NCBI GenBank assembly: GCA_963836425.1
Contig: CAWIJJ010000015.1
Coordinates: forward strand, 62,001 to 126,000
Direction: 5' to 3'
Source: CAWIJJ01 sp963836425
GTDB lineage: Bacteria > Acidobacteriota > Terriglobia > Bryobacterales > Bryobacteraceae
DNA: 64,000 nucleotides
Part shown: piece after piece, positions 16,421 to 23,436 of the stretch
Layout: the number at the start of each line of letters is the position of its first letter
Numbering within the stretch: position 1 is the first letter of the stretch
The notes under the pieces: model-generated
Databases searched by the model: none
Told to the model about the DNA's origin: nothing
What the model saw: the letters and a program-made list of their open reading frames with translations, nothing else
Position numbers and translations under genes: made by a program

Positions 16421-17811
16421 TGATCGTGATGAAGTTCGGCGGCACGTCGGTCGAATCCGCCGCCGCCATCGAGCGCGTCGCCGCCATCGTCAAGGGCCGA
16501 GCCGAACGCCGCCCCATCGTGGTGGTCTCCGCCATGGGGAAGACCACGAACAAACTCCTCGCCATCGCCTCGGCCGCCATCGCCGGCAAGCGGGAAGATT
16601 ATATCGGACAGATCCACGACCTGCGCGATTTCCACTCGCGCGAGGCCCGCATGGTGGTTCCGCTGGCGCAGCGCGCCGAACTCGACCGCACCCTCGACGA
16701 GCAGTTTCAGGAGCTGACCGAACTCGTCAAAGGCCTGGCCGTGCTCGGCGAACTCACCCCCCGCTCCATCGACGCCATTTCGAGCTACGGCGAGCGGCTC
16801 TCCAGCTACATTGTCACCCTCGCCTTCCGCCATTTCGGAATGAACGCTTCGCACCTCGATTCCCGCCACCTCGTCATCACCGACCGCCGCCATACCCAGG
16901 CCGCCCCGAACCTGCCCGAAACCTATGCCCGGCTGAAGGCCACGGTGCCGCCCCTGGCGCGCGAGGGCGTGGTGGTAATGGGAGGTTTCATCGGCTCTAC
17001 CGAAGACGGCGTCACCACCACACTCGGCCGCGGCGGCTCCGATTTCACGGCGTCCATCGTGGGCGCCGGCATCGACGCCGAGGCCATCGAAATCTGGACC
17101 GACGTGGACGGCATGCTCACCGCCGACCCCACCATCCTCTCGGGCGGCCACCGCGTCAAGGCTATCTCCTTCGCCGAAGCCGCCGAGCTCGCCTATTTCG
17201 GAGCCAAGGTGCTGCACCCCGCCACCGTCGTGCCCGCCATCGAAAAGAACATCCCGGTTTTGATTCTCAACTCGCGCCGCCCCGACGTTCCCGGAACCCG
17301 TATTACGGCCGAAACGGTTGCCTGCGACAATGTGGTCAAATCGATCGCCTGCAAGCGCAAGATCACCCTGGTCAACATCCACTCCACCCGCATGCTCATG
17401 GCGCACGGCTTTCTGCGCCGCATGTTCGAAGTCTTCGACCGTTACGAGACGCCCGTGGACATGGTTTCCACCTCTGAGGTCAGCGTCTCGCTCACCATCG
17501 ACAATACCCGCCACCTGGATTCGATCGCCTCCGAACTGCGCGGTTTCGCCGAAGTCGACGTGGAGCACGACGCCGCCATCGTCTGCCTGGTGGGCGAAAA
17601 TATCCGCTTCACTCCGGGCGTGGCGCGGCGTGTCTTCAACGCCCTCGACGGCATCAATATCCGCATGATCTCGCAGGGCGCCTCCCTGCTCAATATCAGC
17701 ATCGTGGTGGCCGAGGCCGACCTGGTTCGCAGCGTGAAATCGCTGCACGGCGAATTTTTCTCCGAGCTCGACCCGGCCGTATTCGAACGCAACGAGGCGG
17801 CGTATGCCTGA
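16420..17811 (+). CDS. lysC: Aspartate kinase
   Basis: 463 residues from ATG 16420, which shares the A of the asd stop. MKFGGTSVESAAAIERVA is the kinase P-loop-like motif, SSYGERLSSYIV and TTLGRGGSDFTASI bind aspartate and ATP, and WTDVDGMLTADP is the family signature. Two ACT domains follow from about residue 305 (KITLVNIHSTRML, VDMVSTSEVSVSLTIDN, IVCLVGENIRFTPGVARRVF), so allosteric feedback by lysine or threonine is likely in addition to riboswitch control. It overlaps dapB by 8 bp. Confidence 0.95.
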   Translation: MIVMKFGGTSVESAAAIERVAAIVKGRAERRPIVVVSAMGKTTNKLLAIASAAIAGKREDYIGQIHDLRDFHSREARMVVPLAQRAELDRTLDEQFQELTELVKGLAVLGELTPRSIDAISSYGERLSSYIVTLAFRHFGMNASHLDSRHLVITDRRHTQAAPNLPETYARLKATVPPLAREGVVVMGGFIGSTEDGVTTTLGRGGSDFTASIVGAGIDAEAIEIWTDVDGMLTADPTILSGGHRVKAISFAEAAELAYFGAKVLHPATVVPAIEKNIPVLILNSRRPDVPGTRITAETVACDNVVKSIACKRKITLVNIHSTRMLMAHGFLRRMFEVFDRYETPVDMVSTSEVSVSLTIDNTRHLDSIASELRGFAEVDVEHDAAIVCLVGENIRFTPGVARRVFNALDGINIRMISQGASLLNISIVVAEADLVRSVKSLHGEFFSELDPAVFERNEAAYA

Positions 17812-18661
17812 GTCCCTGCGCCTGGCAATTGTCGGCTACGGCAAGATGGGCCGCCTGGTCGAGCAGCTTGCGCCGCAGTTCGGTTTCGAGGTGGGGCTCC
17901 GGCTCGACGAGTTCAACAACGCGAATTTCGAAGGGATCACGGCCGGGAATTTCCGCGGCATCGACGTAGCCATCGAGTTCTCCGTGCCCGAGGCGGTGGT
18001 GCGCAACGTGGAAGGGATTGCCGCCCTCGGCGTGAACCTGGTCATCGGCACCACCGGCTGGCGTCCGCATCTCGAGGACGTGCGGGCCTCTGTGGAGCGT
18101 CACGGCACAGGCCTCGTCTGGAGCCCGAATTTCTCCCTCGGGGTAAACGCCTTTCTGCGCGTGGCCGCCGAAGCGGCGCGGCTTCTCGAGTCCGCCCCCG
18201 AGTACGGCGCCTGGGCGTGGGAGATCCACCACTCGACCAAAAAGGACGCGCCGTCGGGTACACTACTGAAGCTGGTGGATGTGATGAAGAGTGCGGGTTT
18301 CACGCGGCCGATCGACGTCTCGTCGAACCGCGCCGGCGCGCACCCCGGTACGCACGAAATTGGCTTCGATTCGGCGGCCGACACCATCACCTTGCGCCAC
18401 ACAGCCCGCAGCCGCGAGGGGTTTGCCCGCGGCGCGCTCCACGCGGCCCGGTGGGTGGCCGGCAAAAAAGGCTTCTACGAATTCAGCGAAATCGTTATTT
18501 TCAAGTGCGGGGTAGGCCATCGCGCCTGCCCGCCACTCTTGGAGGTGGTACATGTTCACGGGATGCGGCACCGCGCTGGTCACTCCTTTCCGGCGCGATC
18601 AGTCTTTGGACGAACAGGCGCTCCGCCGCCTGGTCCGGCGCCAGATCGAGGCCGGCATTAA
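17804..18661 (+). CDS. dapB: 4-hydroxy-tetrahydrodipicolinate reductase, with abnormal C-terminal extension
   Basis: RLAIVGYGKMGRLVEQLAP is the nucleotide-binding loop, LVIGTTGW and WSPNFSLGVNAFL are family motifs, and EIHHSTKKDAPSGT is the active site (His-His, Lys, Gly-Thr). Homologues end shortly after a segment like ours at GKKGFYEFSEIVIF. Here the frame runs about 50 codons further, to 18661, overlapping dapA by 110 bp with low-complexity-looking sequence (285 residues in all). If the GGGG at 18509-18512 were GGG, the frame would stop at TAG 18513-18515, 36 bp before dapA and at the usual length. A one-base insertion is therefore suspected. Function is likely retained either way. Confidence 0.88.
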   Translation: MPESLRLAIVGYGKMGRLVEQLAPQFGFEVGLRLDEFNNANFEGITAGNFRGIDVAIEFSVPEAVVRNVEGIAALGVNLVIGTTGWRPHLEDVRASVERHGTGLVWSPNFSLGVNAFLRVAAEAARLLESAPEYGAWAWEIHHSTKKDAPSGTLLKLVDVMKSAGFTRPIDVSSNRAGAHPGTHEIGFDSAADTITLRHTARSREGFARGALHAARWVAGKKGFYEFSEIVIFKCGVGHRACPPLLEVVHVHGMRHRAGHSFPARSVFGRTGAPPPGPAPDRGRH

Positions 18662-19448
18662 TTTTCTGGTGCCCTGCGGCACCACCGGCGAGAGCCCCAC
18701 GCTCACCCGCGCCGAGCATCTGCGCGTGGTCGCGATCGCCATCGAGGAGGCTGCCGGTAAAACACCGGTGCTCGCCGGCGCCGGCGGCTATAACACCCGC
18801 GAAGTGATTGAACTCGCGCGCGAACTCGAGCACATGGGCGCGAACGGCATCCTGTCCGTCACCCCGTACTACAACAAGCCCACCCAGGAAGGCCTCTTCC
18901 AGCACTACTCCGCCATCGCCGCCGCCGTCTCGCTCCCCATCGTGGTCTACAGCGTTCAGGGCCGCACCGGCGTCAATGTCGAGCCGGCCACGCTCGGCCG
19001 CCTGGCCCGCATCGAGAATATCGTGGCCGTGAAAGAGGCGTCCGGCAACATCGGCCAGATGGCCACCATCTTTAATGAGGTCCCTTCCGATTTTGCGGTG
19101 CTCTCCGGCGACGACGCCGTCACTATTCCGCTCATCGCCCTCGGCGGGCGCGGCATCATTTCGGTAGTCTCGAACCAGATCCCCGCCGAAATGACGCAGC
19201 TCGCGCATGCCGCACTGAAAGGCGATTTCGCCGCGGCCCGCTCGCTCCAGTCCCGCTTCCTGCCCCTGATGAACGTGAACTTCGTCGAGTCCAATCCCAT
19301 CCCCGTGAAGGCCGCCATGGCGCTGATGGGGCTGCTCGAACCGGTTTGGCGCCTGCCCATGTGCCCGCCGTCCGCCGCCAACCTCGCCAAAATCGAGAAG
19401 GTTCTCGAAAGCACCGGTCTGCTCGGGGGCGTGCGCGTTGCAGGCTGA
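18552..19448 (+). CDS. dapA: 4-hydroxy-tetrahydrodipicolinate synthase
   Basis: 298 residues. A strong ribosome-binding site GGAGGTG lies at 18541-18547, four bases before the ATG. NFLVPCGTTGESPTL has the G-T-T-G-E motif, ILSVTPYYNKPTQEGLF the active-site Tyr, and NIVAVKEASGN the Schiff-base Lys. The C-terminus (NPIPVKAAMALMG) is normal. It condenses pyruvate with aspartate semialdehyde, the first committed step to lysine. It overlaps dapD by 11 bp. Confidence 0.96.
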   Translation: MFTGCGTALVTPFRRDQSLDEQALRRLVRRQIEAGINFLVPCGTTGESPTLTRAEHLRVVAIAIEEAAGKTPVLAGAGGYNTREVIELARELEHMGANGILSVTPYYNKPTQEGLFQHYSAIAAAVSLPIVVYSVQGRTGVNVEPATLGRLARIENIVAVKEASGNIGQMATIFNEVPSDFAVLSGDDAVTIPLIALGGRGIISVVSNQIPAEMTQLAHAALKGDFAAARSLQSRFLPLMNVNFVESNPIPVKAAMALMGLLEPVWRLPMCPPSAANLAKIEKVLESTGLLGGVRVAG

Positions 19449-20268
19449 AATCGAGCGTCTTTTCGATCAGCCGCCGGCCGCTTACACTGACGCCGACCGC
19501 CGCCTCTTCGAGCAATTCCGCGCCGCCCTCAACCTGGGCAGGGTCCGCGCCGCCGAGCCGTGCCCGGATTCGCCCACCGGATGGCGCGTCAACGCCTGGG
19601 TGAAAAAGGGCATCCTCCTCGGCTTCCGCATGGGTTCGGTGGTGGACATGTCCGCCGGCGGCCTCTCCTTCCGCGATAAGGACACTTACCCCGCGCGCCG
19701 CTTCGGGCCCGATGAGCCCCTGCGCATCGTCCCCGGCGGCTCCAGCGTGCGGGAAGGCGCGTACGTTGGCAAAGGCGTCACCTGCATGCCTCCCATGTAC
19801 ATCAACGTGGGCGCCTACGTCGGCGACGGCACCATGGTAGACTCCCACGCGCTCGTCGGAAGCTGCGCGCAGGTGGGACGAAACTGCCATATCTCGGCCG
19901 CCAGCCAGATCGGGGGCGTGCTCGAACCGGTGGGCGCCTCGCCGGTCATCGTGGAAGACGACGTCCTCGTCGGCGGCAACTGCGGCATCTACGAAGGGAC
20001 CGTGGTGAAGCGCCGCGCCGTCCTCGGCACCGGCACCATCCTCAACCGCTCCACCCCCGTCTACGACCTGGTCCGCAACACCATTCACCGCGCCACCGAA
20101 GAGCAGCCCCTGGTCATCCCCGAAGAGGCCGTCATCATCGCCGGCTCGCGCGCAGTGACCAGCGGGCCGGGCAAGGACTGGGGCATCTCCGTCTACACCC
20201 CCGTGATCGTGAAATATCGCGACTCGAAGACCGACGCCCGCATCCAGCTCGAGGACCTCCTGCGCTAG
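19438..20268 (+). CDS. dapD: Tetrahydrodipicolinate N-succinyltransferase
   Basis: 276 residues, starting with TTG at 19438 inside the end of dapA. Residues 1-100 form the helical N-terminal domain; from about 105 on, hexapeptide left-handed helix repeats appear (PPMYINVGAYVGDGTMVDSH, GRNCHISAASQIGGVLEP, VIVEDDVLVGGNCGIYEGTV, KRRAVLGTGTILNRSTPVYD). GKDWGISVYTPVIVKYRD is the C-terminal signature. It succinylates tetrahydrodipicolinate, so this organism uses the succinylase branch. Neither dapF, lysA nor the aminotransferase is in the window. Confidence 0.95.
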   Translation: MQAEIERLFDQPPAAYTDADRRLFEQFRAALNLGRVRAAEPCPDSPTGWRVNAWVKKGILLGFRMGSVVDMSAGGLSFRDKDTYPARRFGPDEPLRIVPGGSSVREGAYVGKGVTCMPPMYINVGAYVGDGTMVDSHALVGSCAQVGRNCHISAASQIGGVLEPVGASPVIVEDDVLVGGNCGIYEGTVVKRRAVLGTGTILNRSTPVYDLVRNTIHRATEEQPLVIPEEAVIIAGSRAVTSGPGKDWGISVYTPVIVKYRDSKTDARIQLEDLLR

Positions 20269-20654
20269 TGCCGCGCATCCTCATCGCCGACGACGATCTC
20301 ACCCAACTCGACCTTCGCAAGCTCCTGCTCGAATCGGCCGGCCACCAGGTGCAGGCCGCCCTCAGCCCGGCGCAGACATTGCGCCTGGCGGAGCAGGGCT
20401 GGGCGGACCTGCTCATTCTCGACCTGCGTTTTCCGGAAGCCGAGCACGGGTTCGCCCTCATCCGCATGCTTCGCGAATCCGGCTGCGCCCCTCCCATCCT
20501 GCTGCTCTCCGGCTGGCCGGACGACATCTTCGGCCGTCCCGAAGAGCATCTCGTCTCGGCCGTTCTCGCAAAACCGGTACCGTCCGCCGACCTGCTCGCC
20601 GCCATCGCCCGGTTCACGAAAAATATTCCGGCGGACCCATTGCCTTTTGAGTAG
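20268..20654 (+). CDS. Single-domain response regulator
   Basis: 128 residues from GTG 20268, which overlaps the dapD stop (TAGTG). RILIADDDLTQLDLRKLLL has the acidic residues, LLILDLRFPEAEHGFAL the phospho-acceptor Asp, LLLSGWP the Ser, and AVLAKPVPSADLL the Lys-Pro. No output domain is present. Its place at the tail of the lysine operon is probably by chance of operon fusion; no partner kinase is near. The stop overlaps an inverted repeat at 20650-20671. Confidence 0.83.
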   Translation: MPRILIADDDLTQLDLRKLLLESAGHQVQAALSPAQTLRLAEQGWADLLILDLRFPEAEHGFALIRMLRESGCAPPILLLSGWPDDIFGRPEEHLVSAVLAKPVPSADLLAAIARFTKNIPADPLPFE

Positions 20655-20671
20655 TATATTAATAAACTACT
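20650..20671. promoter_or_regulatory. Inverted repeat before the TrmB-like regulator
   Basis: AGTAGT and ACTACT are perfect 6-bp arms around the AT-only spacer ATATTAATAA. The repeat ends 5 bp before the GTG at 20676 and forms an AT-rich island in GC-rich DNA. The position suits an operator by which the regulator controls itself, or the -10 region of its promoter. The ribosome-binding site would have to be very close or absent. Confidence 0.45.
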
Positions 20672-20675
20672 AACC

Positions 20676-21608
20676 GTGGAGCAGGAAAATGCCGCCGCCG
20701 CGGCTTTGAGAAACCTCGGATTCAATCAACTGGAAGCCGAGGTCTACGTGTTCCTGCTCTCCAATCCGCCGATGACGGCTTACCGCATCGCGCAGCACAT
20801 CGCCAAGCCCACCGCCAATGTGTACAAGGCCGCGGAAGCGCTGGCGCGCAAGGGCGCGATCGTACTCGAAGAGGGTGAGAGCCGAGTCTGCCGCGCGGTC
20901 CCCGTTCCGCAGTTCCGCAAACGGGCCGAGCGCGACTACCGGGCTGCCCTCCAGTCGGCGGCTGACGCCCTGGACCACCTGGAACCGCCGGCTACCGACG
21001 AACGCGTTTATCGCGTCGAGTCTGCCTCGCAGGTTTTCGAACTGGCACGCGAGATGATCGGCGCGCGCGTTAAGAAGGTCGCGGTCATCGACGCGTTTCC
21101 CGCGGCGCTCGACCGCATTGCGGACTCGGTCCGCGCCGCCGCCCGCCGCGGCGTGAACGTGTTCGTGGAGGCCTACCGGCCCGTGGAGATACCGAAAGCC
21201 TCGGTGGTGCATGCGGCCGTTTCGGTTGCCGCAACCGAGCACTGGCGGAGCGAGCAGTTGAATGTCGTGATCGATGGCCGCGAGCACCTGATTGCCCTTC
21301 TCAGCCGCGATCTCGAAACGGTCTACCAGGCCGTTTGGAGCAACAGCCTTTATCTGTCGTGCATCCAGCACGCGGGCCGGCTTTGCGAGCACACGCTGGT
21401 GCGCATGGTGGCGGCGGCAGACGCCGGCGCCACGCCCGCCGAGGTCGTGCAAATCCTCCGAGAGCACCGCTTTTTCGTGAGCGCGGACGTGCCCGGGCAA
21501 AAGGAATTGATGGACCGTTTCGTGGAGTCTTCCGAGACCCGGCCTGCCGGGAAGAGGCGAGGGTCTCGCGTACAACGAATTTCCACCGGCCCTCAGCCGG
21601 TGAAATAG
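20676..21608 (+). CDS. TrmB-like transcriptional regulator
   Basis: 310 residues from GTG 20676. Residues 5-75 are a winged helix of the TrmB type (LRNLGFNQLEAEVYVFLL, MTAYRIAQHIAKPTANVYKA, LARKGAIVLEEGESRVCRAV). A coiled segment follows, and the C-terminal half (KKVAVIDAFPAALDRIADSV, RRGVNVFVEAYRPVEI) resembles the sugar- or effector-binding part of TrmB/phospholipase D-like regulators. The effector is unknown. The last codons overlap a 7-bp hairpin CACCGGC/GCCGGTG (21584-21602). Confidence 0.75.
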   Translation: MEQENAAAAALRNLGFNQLEAEVYVFLLSNPPMTAYRIAQHIAKPTANVYKAAEALARKGAIVLEEGESRVCRAVPVPQFRKRAERDYRAALQSAADALDHLEPPATDERVYRVESASQVFELAREMIGARVKKVAVIDAFPAALDRIADSVRAAARRGVNVFVEAYRPVEIPKASVVHAAVSVAATEHWRSEQLNVVIDGREHLIALLSRDLETVYQAVWSNSLYLSCIQHAGRLCEHTLVRMVAAADAGATPAEVVQILREHRFFVSADVPGQKELMDRFVESSETRPAGKRRGSRVQRISTGPQPVK

Positions 21609-21623
21609 AGGGAGAAATCGCTT

Positions 21624-21824
21624 ATGCCGATGAAGAGAAACTCGCGCGGGAGGACAGCCATCCTGCTGTTGCTGGCCGCCATCTCGTTTACAGCGATGGC
21701 GTCGAACGGACGCCTGGACCGTGTGCGCGCTGTGGACGCTCTTAACCTGTTCGCAATTGGGGTGCTGGTGGGCTCCGCTTTCACCGGAGTTCTGATCGAG
21801 CGACGACTGAAGAAGCTATCTTAG
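21624..21824 (+). CDS. Small two-helix membrane protein
   Basis: 66 residues, starting 15 bp after the regulator, with GAGGGAGAAATCG upstream as ribosome-binding region. Two hydrophobic stretches are visible (about residues 12-27, TAILLLLAAISFTAMA, and 38-56, ALNLFAIGVLVGSAFTGVLI), with a basic tail (ERRLKKLS). No family is recognised. It may be co-transcribed with the TrmB-like gene. Its end overlaps the convergent lepB by 4 bp. Confidence 0.55.
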   Translation: MPMKRNSRGRTAILLLLAAISFTAMASNGRLDRVRAVDALNLFAIGVLVGSAFTGVLIERRLKKLS

Positions 21825-22426
21825 CGGACCCGCCCCATTTTGGCGGGCGGCCAGTAGACGAACACGGCCTTGCCGTAGATGTTCGCGCGCGGCACCCAGC
21901 CCCACATGCGGCTGTCGCTCGAAGAGTTCCGGTGGTCGCCCAGAACGAAATAGTCGTCCTCCGGAACTACCTGCTCGTCGCCCTCGCGCCACGATGTGAA
22001 GTCGCGATTCTCTTCGGGCACGTACTCTTCCACCAGTTGCCGGCCGTTGACCCAGACCCGTCCGCCCGCCACCCGCACCCGGTCTCCCGGAATGCCGATG
22101 ACCCGCTTGATGTACGATTTGCTCGTATCCTGCGGATACCAGAACACCACCGTGTCGCCCCGCTCGATACTGCCAAGCCCGAAACGATAGGTGAACTTGT
22201 TGATGAAGATCCGTTCCTGGTCGGTAAGGGTCGGAGTCATGCTCGTGCCCTCCACCTTCACCGGCTGGTAAATGAAAACGATCAGAACAACCGCGATCAT
22301 CACCGAAAACCCGAGGTCGCGCAGCCACGAGAGAGCTCCCCACACGCTGGACTTGACAGGCCCCGGCGCTCCCGGCTGCTCCGGCCCCGGCGTGCCAACA
22401 TCGCCTGGAATCTGGTTTTCCTGCAT
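21821..22426 (-). CDS. lepB: Signal peptidase I
   Basis: 201 residues. A Pro/Gly-rich N-terminus precedes one transmembrane helix (residues 38-55, LGFSVMIAVVLIVFIYQ). VEGTSMTPTLTDQER holds the catalytic Ser, DTSKSYIKRVIGIPGDRV the catalytic Lys, and FVLGDHRNSSSDSRMWGWV is box E. It removes signal peptides at the outer face of the inner membrane. It is monocistronic and convergent with the small membrane protein. Confidence 0.95.
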   Translation of the reverse strand: MQENQIPGDVGTPGPEQPGAPGPVKSSVWGALSWLRDLGFSVMIAVVLIVFIYQPVKVEGTSMTPTLTDQERIFINKFTYRFGLGSIERGDTVVFWYPQDTSKSYIKRVIGIPGDRVRVAGGRVWVNGRQLVEEYVPEENRDFTSWREGDEQVVPEDDYFVLGDHRNSSSDSRMWGWVPRANIYGKAVFVYWPPAKMGRVR

Positions 22427-22536
22427 CCCGTCTGGTTCTTAATTATAGACGCACTCGGGCCCGCTTTGGTTGCCGCGGTCAGCGAAACCCGGCTGCGTGC
22501 CACGTCGTCATTGGACTGATAGATGGAGGAGCCGCC

Positions 22537-23403
22537 GTGAATTCCCAGGTTCATTCGAACCAGCTTCGAACGCTCACTCGACGGACCTTTCTTCCCCTTG
22601 TTGCCGCCGCTTCGATTTTGGCCCAGAGTCCCAGTGAGGACGACGCCGTCTGGTCCCAGTATCTGGCTTGGCTGAAGGGTCGTGTGCTCGGAGATCTGGT
22701 CGGCCTCGAAACCTACCGCAAGGTGCTGGCCGCCGAGGGAGTGCCGAAGGAAGAGGTGGAGCGCCGCATCGCTCTTCTTTCCGCGCGCTCGCTAACGCGC
22801 CCGGACGCGATGCGACTCTGGTTTAACAGCATGTACGGCCCGCATGGCGCAGTCGGACCCGATTGGCCTACGCCATTTCTGATGGATGTCGTCAAGGGCC
22901 TTAAGCCCGGAGCCGCATTGGACGTGTGCATGGGTGAGGGGCGCAATTCCATCTTCCTTGCCGGCTTGGGGTGGAAGGTGGAGGGCTTCGATGTTTCCGA
23001 TGTCGCAGTCGCGAACGCGCTCGCAAAAGCAAAGAAAGCCGGAGTCCAAATAACCGCGGTCCGCTCCGGATACCAGGACTTCGACTTCGGCCGCGAAAAA
23101 TGGGACCTCATCGTGATGACGTACGCCTACTTCCCCATCCGCGACACGAAATATGTGAAGCGGCTCATTGACTCGATGCGGCACCAGGGCTTGCTCGCCT
23201 TCCAATACGGCGTTCTCGAGAAGGGTGCGGACCGCACCGGCGACGCCGCCTTGCTCGGAATTCCTGAACAGGGTGAACTGAAACAGATTTTTCGAGATCT
23301 GCGTATCCTGCGTTATCAGGAAGCCGAAGAACTATCCGACTGGCAGGTCGGAAACGGCGGCCGCAGAGGACGATCCGTCAAAATGCTCGCCCGCAAGCGT
23401 TGA
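22537..23403 (+). CDS. Methyltransferase-fold protein with a twin-arginine-like signal
   Basis: 288 residues from GTG 22537; GGAGG at 22525-22529 gives a strong ribosome-binding site. The N-terminus LRTLTRRTFLPLVAAASILAQ looks like a Tat signal ending in an A-x-A-like site. The body has a class I SAM-binding core: AALDVCMGEGRNSIFLAGLG (motif I), KVEGFDVSDVAVANAL (motif II), KWDLIVMTYAYFPI (motif IV). Export of a SAM-dependent enzyme is odd, because SAM is not expected in the periplasm. Either the signal is a false one and the protein is cytoplasmic or anchored, or the fold has a different use. Not linked to neighbours. Confidence 0.7.
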   Translation: MNSQVHSNQLRTLTRRTFLPLVAAASILAQSPSEDDAVWSQYLAWLKGRVLGDLVGLETYRKVLAAEGVPKEEVERRIALLSARSLTRPDAMRLWFNSMYGPHGAVGPDWPTPFLMDVVKGLKPGAALDVCMGEGRNSIFLAGLGWKVEGFDVSDVAVANALAKAKKAGVQITAVRSGYQDFDFGREKWDLIVMTYAYFPIRDTKYVKRLIDSMRHQGLLAFQYGVLEKGADRTGDAALLGIPEQGELKQIFRDLRILRYQEAEELSDWQVGNGGRRGRSVKMLARKR

Positions 23404-23436
23404 TTGAACCCCGCCAGTAGTTCAGCGTTGCCGCAT

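Noticed and set aside
16219..17748. Long antisense open frame over lysC (509 codons)
   Set aside because: It mirrors the codon bias of lysC, is rich in Gly/His/Asp and matches nothing. Many such shadows occur in this GC-rich DNA.
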